A stretch of DNA of 11,421 bases from Tieghemiomyces parasiticus (GCA_027575765.1 JANBPT010001274.1:1-11421); one strand, 5' to 3'. Shown: positions 1-8,480, numbered from the stretch's first letter. Notes: a model not told the origin generated them from the letters alone. Numbers and translations are program-made.

Positions 1-3000
1 GCTCTCGATCAGCCTCGATCCTCCGCTCGGTACTATCCTTACCGCACCACACCACGCTGCGCACCGTATCGGGCATGCCCACAGGGTCAAAGGCGATTCG
101 GGTGGGCGGGACCCAGTCTGCAGTGGGCTGGATGATGACGCGAGACTGCTTGAAAGCCATGTGTCCCTCCTGGCGGTCCAGATCGCGGGCGTTGCCAAAC
201 TCGTGCGGAATCATCGGACCATTATTCACGTCAAAGGCGTAACCTCCCATATCCTCGTCATCGGGTTCCTCGTACACCCAGGCCGGAGTGGAAAAATCGG
301 CGGGATGACGCCGGTAGAACTCCTTTACTTTGACCAAGGCATCATCGGCCGCGAAGGTCACCTTGCGACCAGTGCGGGATTTTTGATGGGCGGCAGTGGG
401 TCTGGGGGCCAATAGGGATGAAGAAGCGCCATACGGTCGCGAAGCGTCGGCTCGGGCACCCGAGGAGGCAGGGTGGTTGGTCAACTGGGCCTCTCCTCCG
501 AGTCCGGCGGGTTTTGTATTGGGAAGGGCTGGAGATGTACGAGTCAGGCCAGCGGGGGGCTTGGCCTTGGCGTTCTTGTCGGCTAGCTTGGCGGCGATCC
601 GGCGCGCTGCGCTATTGTCTTCGACTTTACTCGTCGCTGCCGCCGGCGTTGACCGCCCGCGGCCGCTCGTCATCGAAAGGAGAAGGGTATCTAGGACACC
701 CTTGTCGGCCGAGTTGTTCGGGCGGCGGCGAATCAAAGTGGCGGCCTTATCGCTAGCGGCTGGAGGGCGCGCATCCCGACCGGTCGACAGGCGGCGCACC
801 ATGTCCAGATATGACGATGAAACACGCGAGGGGGTTTCTTCTTTAGCCTTCTCCGTTAAGGAGGTTGGTGCCGCTGCCGATTCATTCTGCGGACTGTCCA
901 CTACGGTCCTTGGCTGGCCGCTACTCGCCGGGGATGGGGCGGGGGATGAAGTGGTGATCTCAACATAGGCAAAAGTCCGCTTCTCGCCCGCCGGAAGGGC
1001 CTGCATAATATCGTCGACCAGCTCAGTGCTGGATACGCTGTTGGGACTATCGACAGGGGCTGTCATGGCCGGCGGAGTGGTGCTCGCCACTATCGGGGAC
1101 CGACCTGCCGAGGTGGCTAGCGACTGCCACTGGGCTAGGATGGCCTCGGCCCGTTGCAGCAATTGCGGGTCCCGCTTCGACCATTTGGAACAAATAGTAC
1201 GCGTGAGCATACCCAATTTGCTCTGTTGGAGTCGATCCACCGTCATGGGTAGGTGGGCCACAGTTTCCAGCAGGTTGCCCAGTAGCTCATCGTCGTACTG
1301 CTTAAAGGCTTCGACGATCCAGACGCGTAGCAGACTAGGAATTTTGGACTCGGCGATGCCGTTCAGGACCACTGGATTCTGCGCCCGACGTATGGTCAGG
1401 AGGAGCGACAGGCGGTCGTCCCGGTTGGTGGTGTCAGCCATCCGGCGGTAGAATCCTTCAATCTGAGATTCTTGCTGGAGATCAGCCGGCGGGGCGAGGG
1501 GAGACAGAAGTACCGGGGTGGGAGTGGTAGCCACGGGCACGGGCGAGCGGGTGGCCGGGGGCGCATTCAGGCCGGTGGGCGACGCGAGCGGACTGGAATT
1601 AAGTCTTAGTTTAACCACCAGGCTACTGGGGGACGGCGGGACCCGGGGAGACGAAGTGATGAGCGAGCTCTCGCCGTTGTGGTGAGCCACATTGCCAGGT
1701 AAGGATGGGTGCGCTACTTTGGCCCGCTTGGGGAGACCAGGACCGTCCTGGTTGGAGGCGGGAGAAGAGGGTGCTGGTACAAGGGCGGTGGGCGGGACCG
1801 GCTGAGGAGCTGGCGGGGTTGGCAACCGGCTGGCCGCGACTGCCCGCCAGATTTCGTCCACTAACTTCCGGGTAGGATCGTCCACGGGAAATGGGTAAGC
1901 AGCGGGGGGACCGGAGGAGTCCACCGTTTCGCCGGCAATTGGTGCGACCCCCGTGGCGGCCTTCTGCTTCTGCCGCCGGCGGTATAACCACTTGCTAATT
2001 TGGCTCTCACTCAGGCCCAACCGGTCGGTGACGGCCCGACGTACCGGAGCCGCGGGAAACGGTGTAGAATGGTAGATACATTCCAGCACCAGAGTTTGCT
2101 GTGGGGTGAAAAAGATCCGGGCGCGGGGTTTGACTCCCGGTCCCGCGTCACCGTCAGATTGGGCAGCGTCGGGCGTCATTGGGATCCCTGGGGATCCCAC
2201 AGTCTCCGATGCCGGGGAGTCGAGCAGAGCGGGCACAGCTGAGTAGTGGGCCGCGACTGGTAATGGGCCTGTAGCCGGTAGCGTGGCTAGCTGGGTGCTG
2301 TAGGCGTGCCCCACTGATGCAGCGGGGGAGGCCGATGGGGGCTCGGTCGCCGGTAACTGGTTGGTCGTTGGTTGTGTCAATGATGGTGGGGAAGAGGGGA
2401 CGGGAGCGGACAGTTCGGGTTCGGGGGAGTCGGACGCATCAAACTCGATGCACAGGTCATTGCTGTGCGGGTCGTCCTGTGGTGTCACATTGAAGCCATA
2501 GCCAGTAGACCCGGGAGCCGACGGAGACAGGTGCGACGGCGGTGGCCCCGCGTTGGCCTGGCCAACAAGCTGGTGCAGTCTGGCCAGGGCCTGTTGAGTC
2601 TGATCCGGGGGTAGATTTAGGAGCTGTTGGTGTAACTGGGCTGGGCCACCCGGCTGCTTGAGAAGTTCCAACATCCAGTCTGTATTCAGCCCAGTCCCCA
2701 ATGGCGCCGACGGGGCGTGGGTGACGGCCGGGCCGTTCGGGACGTACGGTGGCTGGCGTTGCTGCTGGGGATGGCCGGCCATGGCGAACGTTGGAGACTG
2801 GGTGTTCACCGCTGGACCGCCTGGGCTGTGGAACATGGGGTACGTCCCAGTTGGGCCGACGTGACCGGATGCCAGTTGGGCGTACGGAAGGGGAAAGCCT
2901 CCACCGTTTGGCACGCCGGGATGGAACCTGAGGTTCGTCCCGACGGGCGCAGTCAGATGGTGGGGAAAGCCGGCGGCGGGTGAGGTCAGGTGCCCTGCGC

Positions 3001-3196
3001 CGGAAAGGGGTAAGCCGGGGCGAGAGGTCCCGGCCTGCGTCGGGACCCCTACACTGCCCTGGGTGATCGGCTGGGTGAGAAACGACCCCGATGGGGGTGA
3101 AGACTGCTGGGACGTCGGGACACTAGGCGAGCCATTTGCTTGGGCAGCAACGTGCCACGTATCCCGGGACGGCAAGGAATTAGACCAGTTCGTCAT
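1..3196 (-). CDS. Homeodomain + TND + PP1-docking protein (PNUTS/LUMINIDEPENDENS-like), C-terminus cut by window edge
   Basis: One unbroken minus-strand frame runs from ATG at 3196 to base 1: 1,065 codons, no stop, no intron needed. The ATG is the first Met after an in-frame TAG at 3241-3239. Seen in order: a Pro/Gln/Gly/Ser-rich N-terminus; a Leu/Gln-rich helical segment (about 174-213); an acidic-hydrophobic patch (about 247-262); a homeodomain (356-412); an NLS-like PKRAKV (489-494); a TFIIS N-terminal-like helical domain (about 580-693) with LPMTVDRL at 649-656; basic, low-complexity sequence; then RKVTF (944-948), a canonical RVxF PP1-binding motif, followed by acidic residues and a W1028-V-P-P segment. 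Known: TND plus RVxF defines PNUTS in animals and its yeast counterparts Ppn1 and Ref2, which hold PP1 in the cleavage/polyadenylation or termination machinery. Plant LUMINIDEPENDENS adds a homeodomain. Inferred: a nuclear PP1 regulatory scaffold in transcription termination. Alternative: a homeobox transcription factor with an unrelated helical domain. The coding call is firm; the family call is good. Confidence 0.85.
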   Translation of the reverse strand, partial: MTNWSNSLPSRDTWHVAAQANGSPSVPTSQQSSPPSGSFLTQPITQGSVGVPTQAGTSRPGLPLSGAGHLTSPAAGFPHHLTAPVGTNLRFHPGVPNGGGFPLPYAQLASGHVGPTGTYPMFHSPGGPAVNTQSPTFAMAGHPQQQRQPPYVPNGPAVTHAPSAPLGTGLNTDWMLELLKQPGGPAQLHQQLLNLPPDQTQQALARLHQLVGQANAGPPPSHLSPSAPGSTGYGFNVTPQDDPHSNDLCIEFDASDSPEPELSAPVPSSPPSLTQPTTNQLPATEPPSASPAASVGHAYSTQLATLPATGPLPVAAHYSAVPALLDSPASETVGSPGIPMTPDAAQSDGDAGPGVKPRARIFFTPQQTLVLECIYHSTPFPAAPVRRAVTDRLGLSESQISKWLYRRRQKQKAATGVAPIAGETVDSSGPPAAYPFPVDDPTRKLVDEIWRAVAASRLPTPPAPQPVPPTALVPAPSSPASNQDGPGLPKRAKVAHPSLPGNVAHHNGESSLITSSPRVPPSPSSLVVKLRLNSSPLASPTGLNAPPATRSPVPVATTPTPVLLSPLAPPADLQQESQIEGFYRRMADTTNRDDRLSLLLTIRRAQNPVVLNGIAESKIPSLLRVWIVEAFKQYDDELLGNLLETVAHLPMTVDRLQQSKLGMLTRTICSKWSKRDPQLLQRAEAILAQWQSLATSAGRSPIVASTTPPAMTAPVDSPNSVSSTELVDDIMQALPAGEKRTFAYVEITTSSPAPSPASSGQPRTVVDSPQNESAAAPTSLTEKAKEETPSRVSSSYLDMVRRLSTGRDARPPAASDKAATLIRRRPNNSADKGVLDTLLLSMTSGRGRSTPAAATSKVEDNSAARRIAAKLADKNAKAKPPAGLTRTSPALPNTKPAGLGGEAQLTNHPASSGARADASRPYGASSSLLAPRPTAAHQKSRTGRKVTFAADDALVKVKEFYRRHPADFSTPAWVYEEPDDEDMGGYAFDVNNGPMIPHEFGNARDLDRQEGHMAFKQSRVIIQPTADWVPPTRIAFDPVGMPDTVRSVVWCGKDSTERRIEADRE
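353..364 (-). other. RVxF PP1-docking motif (K945-V946-T947-F948)
   Basis: The local sequence is SRTGRKVTFAADDALVKVKE. It meets the [K/R]-V-x-F consensus, has basic residues before it and acidic residues just after, as in PNUTS and Ref2-type PP1 regulators. RVxF motifs occur by chance, so the weight comes from its place C-terminal to a TND. Confidence 0.65.
1118..1459 (-). other. TFIIS N-terminal-like (TND/LW) domain, residues about 580-693
   Basis: This segment is predicted helical and free of the Pro/Ser richness that surrounds it. It contains LLGNLLETVAHLPMTVDRL, then QQSKLGMLTRTICSKWSKRDP and a closing AEAILAQWQSL. The pattern is that of the TFIIS N-terminal/LW fold: a Leu-rich helix, L-P-x-T-V/L-x-x-L, a residue-lined helix ending K-L/I-G, then a final helix ending in W. 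The L-P-M-T-V form is closest to the PNUTS type. In the family this domain binds transcription and termination partners. Confidence 0.72.
1961..2131 (-). other. Homeodomain (residues 356-412), lacking Asn51
   Basis: Sixty-residue-class homeodomain inside the gene. Aligning W403 to homeodomain position 48 puts K356 at position 1. The fit is then good: R5 in the N-terminal arm, L16, Y20 (usually F), L40, W48, L49 (usually F) and R53, with a basic tail RRRQKQK. The recognition helix reads SESQISKWLYRRRQKQK. Position 51, almost always the base-contacting Asn, is Arg (R406). The fold is therefore likely kept, but standard TAAT-type DNA recognition is doubtful. Confidence 0.85.
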
Positions 3197-3460
3197 TCGG
3201 GGCCCGGATGTGACAAAGGAGGGGCCGTAAACTGTGAACTAATAGAATTATGAGAGATCTTTTTGATGTCGACCGAAGCACTGGTGGTGAGGCACCGCCC
3301 AGAATGTAGTTCTACTACAACCACTATAAAAGGCAAGCGTATATTGCGAGAACACGGACTGGCCTTATCTCCGACAATTAAACGCCGCTTGTAGGGCAGT
3401 AAAGCGGGGGAGGCTGAGGAAATTATTTTAGGGATTAAATGGGAGACGGCAGCACCTTCC

Positions 3461-3478
3461 TGACGTCGGTGACGTCGG
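3461..3478. promoter_or_regulatory. Tandem CRE/ATF-type sites
   Basis: The 9-mer TGACGTCGG occurs twice back to back, about 265 bp upstream of the homeodomain gene's ATG. Each copy holds TGACGTC, seven of the eight bases of the bZIP (ATF/CREB) site TGACGTCA. Spacing of 9 bp places the two sites nearly on the same helical face. Function is inferred from the motif only. Confidence 0.45.
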
Positions 3479-3600
3479 AATCAGTAGAAAGGAAAAGAAT
3501 GGGAAATTAAACGCGAGGAGATCTTCCCTTTAGAGAGATGGTTTAGCAAAACACACTTGCCAGAACGATTTAATGCTGGCAAACCACAAGTCACATCTAC

Positions 3601-3612
3601 AACCGGCCGGTT
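3601..3612. repeat. 12-bp perfect palindrome AACCGGCCGGTT
   Basis: Perfect inverted repeat in intergenic DNA about 405 bp upstream of the homeodomain gene. It contains CCG and CGG triplets of the kind bound by fungal zinc-cluster factors. A short palindrome can also arise by chance. Confidence 0.25.
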
Positions 3613-6235
3613 AGTATTTAACCCGTTTGGGGGTGGTGTAGACCAGACAGAATGATAAGAAGGCCGAGGGGATGGGCGCGCTGGGTCTTATCAGTTCATT
3701 CACCTCCGCAATGCAGTTTGGGTATAGGTGTTCGCTGGCCCACTATTTTCCTCACTTGGGTGGGGGAAAGGGGGAGTTTTAAGAGGCCTCTTTTTTAACC
3801 AATGGCTTTCAATGGCACGTTGGATGTGAGGAGTAAGACTAGGATGACCCGCTAGCCGTCGCGTTGAATCGCTAAAAGAAAAGTGAATTCGGGGAGCAGT
3901 AAAGTGGGCTGATTGAAGTACAGCAAAGGTCCTCCGAATCTTAATAATGCGAAACGAAATGGTGGATCTGTAATGGGTGGAGAGCAGTGGGAAGAGGGAG
4001 AGGGTAGGGTTGGCGTGAGAAGCAGTGGGTGAGACAGGGTGGTTGCAAAAATGGTGACGGGGTATGGAGGAGTGATTTTCTAGTTGGCGGCAATGTTGGG
4101 CGGTCAGAGTCTCAGGCCCATTCCGACTACACAACTATAAAGCGGTAGGTTTGGGGTATAAGGACCAGTGTAGCATGGGAGGGAGATTAAGTGCCAGCCA
4201 AATTACTTTCACTCCGCTTTAGCGGGCGAGGACGGCAGTAGACAGGCCCTGGCTGAAGGCCAGAGGCAGGAGTAGCAGGCCAACGCGCAAGCGGGGAGGC
4301 TTGCCAAGACACGGTATCCCATGCACCCACGCCGTCATCTAGTGGCACTATGTGCAGCAGGTCGTTGGGCGGGTTTGGCTGGGGCCGCCGACGCAGCCGG
4401 TGGTGTAAGCCGGAGAAGGTTATCTGACGCAACGAGAGGAGCCGACCAAGCATGCGCCGGTCGCGGAGGACTGAGTCCATCGTTGGAGGCAATATAACCC
4501 AGGGAAACACGGGCGTACAGCTGGTTCAGTGATGGACGACAGCGACTTACTCTGACCAGCGCGTCGTATTGCAGACGGGGGGTCTATAGGTGACAATACA
4601 GCAATAAAACGCAGGCGGGGTAAATATATATATGGTATTGGGAGACCCAGCCCGCTTTTCTGCTTGAGGCCAATTACAGTCTAGTAACAAAGAGGGAATT
4701 CGCGTTCGCAGGAGATCCTAATGACGTTGCAGATGGGGGCGGGAAGGGGCAAGGAAAGGGCCTGCACATTCCGAAACGGTTGTTTGGCGGTGGTGGCGAT
4801 TCGCTAGCAGTTGGCAGGCATCAGTGAAGGGAACGGGTAGAGTGGGCGTCGAAGAGTTACTAGTGAAGCGCCTAGCGATGCGACTTGCTGTATTATGTTC
4901 TAAGAGGATGAATTCCAGTGTAGGGTATCAACAAGAGCCTGGTTGACCAAGCGAATCGTGTAAATATATGTTCTACCTACTTGGGTGCAGCATAACAACG
5001 GTTCGCCACCTGCCGTCACGTCGCGCAAACACTCCGCCCGGGCTTTCCCCTTGCCTAAGCTGCTTGGCTGCCTCTCTCTCTCTTTAGGCTCGGTATATTA
5101 CCATGATGGCGAAGCCCTGCCAAGGTCGCGGCATACCGAGGTCCTTTGCACTGCATCACAGCTGCAGGATCCCTCCATAACGCTTTCCGGTGATACCATG
5201 AGATGGCCTAGCCAAACATTGCTTTACAGCCCCTTCTCCAGCCCACCCGTCTTGGGGTACAGTGCACGTGACTTCGATATCCAGTGGGGGCCCAAGTATG
5301 TGCTCATGGTGCTGATGCGTGGCTCGGCTAGCTATGAGGCTATGGCGGCAGCCCTCTATAGGTGCGGTAAATCGCAAATGCTAGGTAGTAAGACGGGGCT
5401 AAGGTGGCCTCCGATACAGCTTGGCGTATTTAACCTTGATTAGGGGGAGTGGGCAGTCTTGGGAATACCGTAGCCAAGGAAGCCGCCCCTGTCAGTAGAG
5501 AAGTCCTGATGGATCTGAAACTAAGCAGCGTCTGTGCCTTCTAGGTCTGGAAGACGGCCACTTGCACAGTCAGGAAGGCAGCGGCCATCTCTCCGCTCAT
5601 CCAAATACAAGCCCGAGCTTCCTCCGCTGTGATTGCACAGTCGGCGCTTCCCCTTTCCAAATCCACTCGCCTCTTGATCTTACCCCTTCTCAGGCCGCAC
5701 TCCTCCCGCCAGAGTATGACTTGGGAGGGGCCTGGCCAGGTATATTCCGCGTGTGTATTTGCTTACTGGGCCGTGGACTACAAACGCGTTGGAACAAATA
5801 CAAACGCAGGGCGTACTCAGGACCGCCTAAGCACTGGTCACCGGGATCAACAGAACGAGCTCAGCGGTGGGCATGGGGGCCGTAAGGTGCATGGTGAAGG
5901 GGCGGTGATATGGCGAAAGCGTGGAAGACTGGTTGGGGAAGTCGAGGAGACGAGCGTAGAGAGCGCGGCGAAGCCGGCGGCAGGACGCAGTGATGGTAGA
6001 CGGTATAGAGTCATCGTACGAAGTTGATGCTGAGAAGTGGGACTTACTCGCCAACCAAGTATATTGATTGCTACGGTCGTCGCTAGGGTTACGTCTTGAC
6101 CATAGCGCCCTGTACAGTTCACAGACGCCTTGCCTTGGCCTTCAGCCTTCTCTGATTTTAAAGCCAACGGAGGTGATGTGTAACTTTCCGCGCCAACTCC
6201 GCATGGTTTGTGTCAACATGAACAAGCCACGTATG

Positions 6236-6241
6236 TTTATT
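6236..6241 (-). terminator. Poly(A) signal AATAAA for the Tubby-like gene
   Basis: TTTATT on the plus strand reads AATAAA on the minus strand, about 80 bases after the Tubby-like gene's stop codon. Position and sequence fit a eukaryotic 3'-end signal. Confidence 0.5.
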
Positions 6242-6319
6242 AGATTAACCCTGCCTATCGTTGGGGGGGGCAGTACAGAAGCTGACAATGTGGTCCGTTT
6301 TCCACCATACTTGGCCGAA

Positions 6320-6955
6320 TTACCCAACTAAACCCGGGACGGGACGCGGGCTTACGCGGCGGACCTGGCGCAAGCCCTCAACCAAATCAACGATAGTGAT
6401 GAGCAGCAGTTCTGCCAGCCCCAGTGGCCAGTTCTCGCAGGCATGTATGTGCAGCTTCCCAAAGGTCAGCCCCAACCGCTGGTATCTAAACTCGGCCACC
6501 GTCTTTCCATCACTTGTCCTGACACACTTATAATCGAATCCCCAATTTAATCGTCGGGGCCGCCAGGCGAACGGATGACCGCCAAATACGAAACGGTACC
6601 GCGCTGTGGCAGCGAACGGAGAGCTCGGTTGCATGTGAACGCGCTCAGGGTAGATCTTGCTACGGTAGACCCGGCGTCCAAGGCACTGATTACGGCGAAA
6701 TAAGGCCTCATCTCCTTCCCAAATGACCCGGCCTGTGCGATACTGCCGAAGCTGGCGCCGACGCAAGAAGATGCTGTGCGTGCAGACGTATTGTGTGACC
6801 CCGCTGTCCGTCGTAGATACATGTCGCTGGCGCGCAAACATAGATCGCCGGTAAATATGGAATTCATGGTCGGAGCCGAGGACTGTATGGGGATGATGCA
6901 AGTAATGATGGAACCGATTAGATGATTGGATATGAGTTGCCTTCTCGGCTGCCAT
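6320..6955 (-). CDS. Tubby C-terminal-like (LURP-one/scramblase-type fold) domain protein, 211 aa
   Basis: Intronless minus-strand frame from ATG 6955 to TAA at 6322-6320. The ATG is the first Met after an in-frame TGA at 6973-6971 and has a good context (A at -3, G at +4). A His-rich N-terminus (about 8-24) is followed by one domain filling the rest. Segments reading as successive beta strands include EFHIYRR (31-37), YRFVFGGHPFAWRP (120-133), YKCVRTSDGKTVAEF (142-156) and FGKLHIH (165-171). A closing hydrophobic helix, AELLLITIVDLVEGL (181-195), corresponds to the buried C-terminal helix of the Tubby-like fold. This layout (F-x-F-x-G-x-x-x-x-W, then C-x-x-x-x-G-x-x-V-A-x-F) is what I know from fungal Tubby-C-like proteins, whose function is mostly unknown. 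No signal peptide; the final helix is too polar-flanked to call a membrane span firmly. A second minus frame is open across the same DNA but lacks the motif pattern. Confidence 0.72.
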   Translation of the reverse strand: MAAEKATHIQSSNRFHHYLHHPHTVLGSDHEFHIYRRSMFARQRHVSTTDSGVTQYVCTHSIFLRRRQLRQYRTGRVIWEGDEALFRRNQCLGRRVYRSKIYPERVHMQPSSPFAATARYRFVFGGHPFAWRPRRLNWGFDYKCVRTSDGKTVAEFRYQRLGLTFGKLHIHACENWPLGLAELLLITIVDLVEGLRQVRRVSPRPVPGLVG

Positions 6956-6973
6956 AATGGAGTCGACCGCTCA

Positions 6974-8360
6974 GCGCCGGTAGAGCAGCCGAGGGTTGCA
7001 TTGGAAGAAATACCTACGATGCATGATAACCGAAGATATCGGATGTCAATGGTTGGCAAAGGTGAGGGAATCGGGCCTGAATTTCACAATAGTAGACAAC
7101 GGCGGGGTGCATAATGTCGATTTCCACGGGCCCGTCGAGTATCTCATTTATACGGGCCAGCCGTTACCAATTGTGCATACGGCCATATTTTCATATCGCA
7201 CACATGACCAGCCTGAATGTGGTGATTTGGCGAACTCAAGACCCCGCACGAACGGCGCCACTGAATACGAGATGGCTCGCCCCCCCTCGTCCGCAGCCAA
7301 CCACCCTAGCCCTCCCGTGGCGGCAGTGGATGATGGGTTGCTGGGCGGGGGGAGTCGGTGGCTGAAAAGGGTTGGGCACCAGGATGGTCAGCCGAAAGTC
7401 CATTTGCGCGTGATCAGCCGCACCGGCAGCACGCGGACACGATCCCCTGGGCCCCCTTCCCATCGTTTCTGGCCATATCCAACCTAGTCAGCAGAGATGC
7501 ATGCCATCGCCGAGGACAGGCCTGGCCGCAGTGGCGAGGGAGAGAGAGCGACACCAGGTACAAGTGAGTGGAGCGAAACCTACACACGTATGAAGAGGCC
7601 GCTAAGGCATCAGCAGTGTTCTACTTCGGGCCTTTCCCCACCCTAAACTGGAGGGGACAGCAGGGGAGTGGACGCTCGTGACCCTACTTTATTAATCCCA
7701 ACCAGGTGTTAATCAGTCACGTACGGATTAATCACCAGCGCTTCAGCCAGTGGCGTGTAATCCCGTCGTCTGACGTGAGGCAGTTGAAGTCTCTGGTTGG
7801 TGATCATGAACGTTTACTTTCGATCGGATATCTTCCGGCGGCACTAGACCGCTGCTCCATCTACACTCCCGGCGCCGTCATCACAATGACAGTGCTTAGC
7901 GCCGTCGATTACTGGAATCCAAGGCACCAGCAAATTTCGCACACTCACTAATCCCGGAGCTGAGCCAATAGGCTCTCCTTTCCCCGACACCTCTGTCCGG
8001 CCATGCCTAAGGCTTCCAACAATTTAAGTGGGGCGATGATTGGCGTGGTTCATCCGGCCGTATTCAAACTAGGAAGTGTAGCTTGCGGAGGATCATGGCC
8101 TATAGTGGGCCAATGCGCTCGGATTAGCATACAGCAATAGGTCTCGTGCGTATTCGTTACTGATCAAACGGCGGTCACTTGGCCCCTTTAGCTGGTTTTC
8201 ACACGTAGCGCGGCTAGTTATATCTAGACTATCATCACTTAATAAAATTTAGAATTCACGGTTACCAACGTGCGTAAACGGGCTCAGGGAAAGGTATACC
8301 TAAGTCATTGTTTGTATACCTGTATCTTCCAGCTGCAAGGGGCCACCGTCTACCTGTACT
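6974..8360. other. Space between the divergent Tubby-like and pseudokinase genes; possible hidden exons
   Basis: No recognisable gene. Plus-strand frames are open at 6996-7487 (no ATG at the head; first Met at codon 10, MITEDIG), at 7334-7566, and at 7706-7951 (no ATG at the head; includes LLSIGYLPAALDRCS). The last two look somewhat coding by composition, and the 7334 frame ends at a GTGAGT donor-like site. AATAAA at 8241-8246 (plus) could end a transcript coming from this space. The motif AGGTATACCT (perfect palindrome, 8292-8301) and a second GTATACC at 8314-8320 lie just upstream of the pseudokinase promoter. Confidence 0.4.
7146..7152 (-). promoter_or_regulatory. TATA-like element upstream of the Tubby-like gene
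   Basis: The minus strand reads TATAAAT about 190 bp before the ATG. It is a plausible core promoter element, chosen by motif and position alone. Confidence 0.25.
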
Positions 8361-8368
8361 ATTCCCCG

Positions 8369-8376
8369 TATAAAGG
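8369..8376 (+). promoter_or_regulatory. TATA box candidate for the pseudokinase gene
   Basis: TATAAAGG, about 155 bp before the ATG at 8531. It is a closer match to the TATA consensus than the nearer element at 8487. Confidence 0.3.
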
Positions 8377-8480
8377 ACGCCAGCTGACCTCCCTTTCAGA
8401 TACAGCCTGTCAGATCCCAACCAAAACCATTTCCTTTGCAGCGCTAGACCAATTCTCTTCGCTTGAAATACCACTTTTTC

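Larger units (their letters stand above)
3197..6235. other. Long intergenic region with unassigned open stretches
   Basis: No recognisable protein or RNA gene. Near the left end lie the 5' region of the homeodomain gene and, on the plus strand, a TATAAAAGG at 3325-3333 with no identified gene after it. At 4187-4557 (minus) two different frames are open: one allows a 97-codon ATG reading from 4480, the other reads without ATG through RLQYDALVRVS to a TGA. A TATA-like run lies upstream at 4621-4633. At 4985-5443 (plus) there is a roughly 150-codon open frame with no ATG at its head and high GC3 around 5265-5365. At 5716-6027 (plus) an ATG frame of 103 codons is open. None matches a family I know; they could be exons, decayed genes or chance. 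Confidence 0.5.

Noticed and set aside
1623..1991. 122-codon minus frame, and several plus frames, within 161-2983
   Set aside because: They are other frames of the homeodomain gene, which explains the composition of the whole stretch.
3325..3333. TATAAAAGG as promoter of a plus-strand gene
   Set aside because: A good TATA match, but no coding frame with an ATG follows it within a reasonable distance; mentioned only in the region note.
3700..4134. 144-codon minus-strand open frame
   Set aside because: No ATG anywhere in it, Ser/His/Pro-rich with no motif, weak codon bias; best explained by chance.
5847..6167. Minus frame containing a presequence-like MTLYRLPSLRPAAGF stretch
   Set aside because: It stops within about 55 codons of that Met with no mature domain after it, so the mitochondrial-targeting look is not enough for a gene call.
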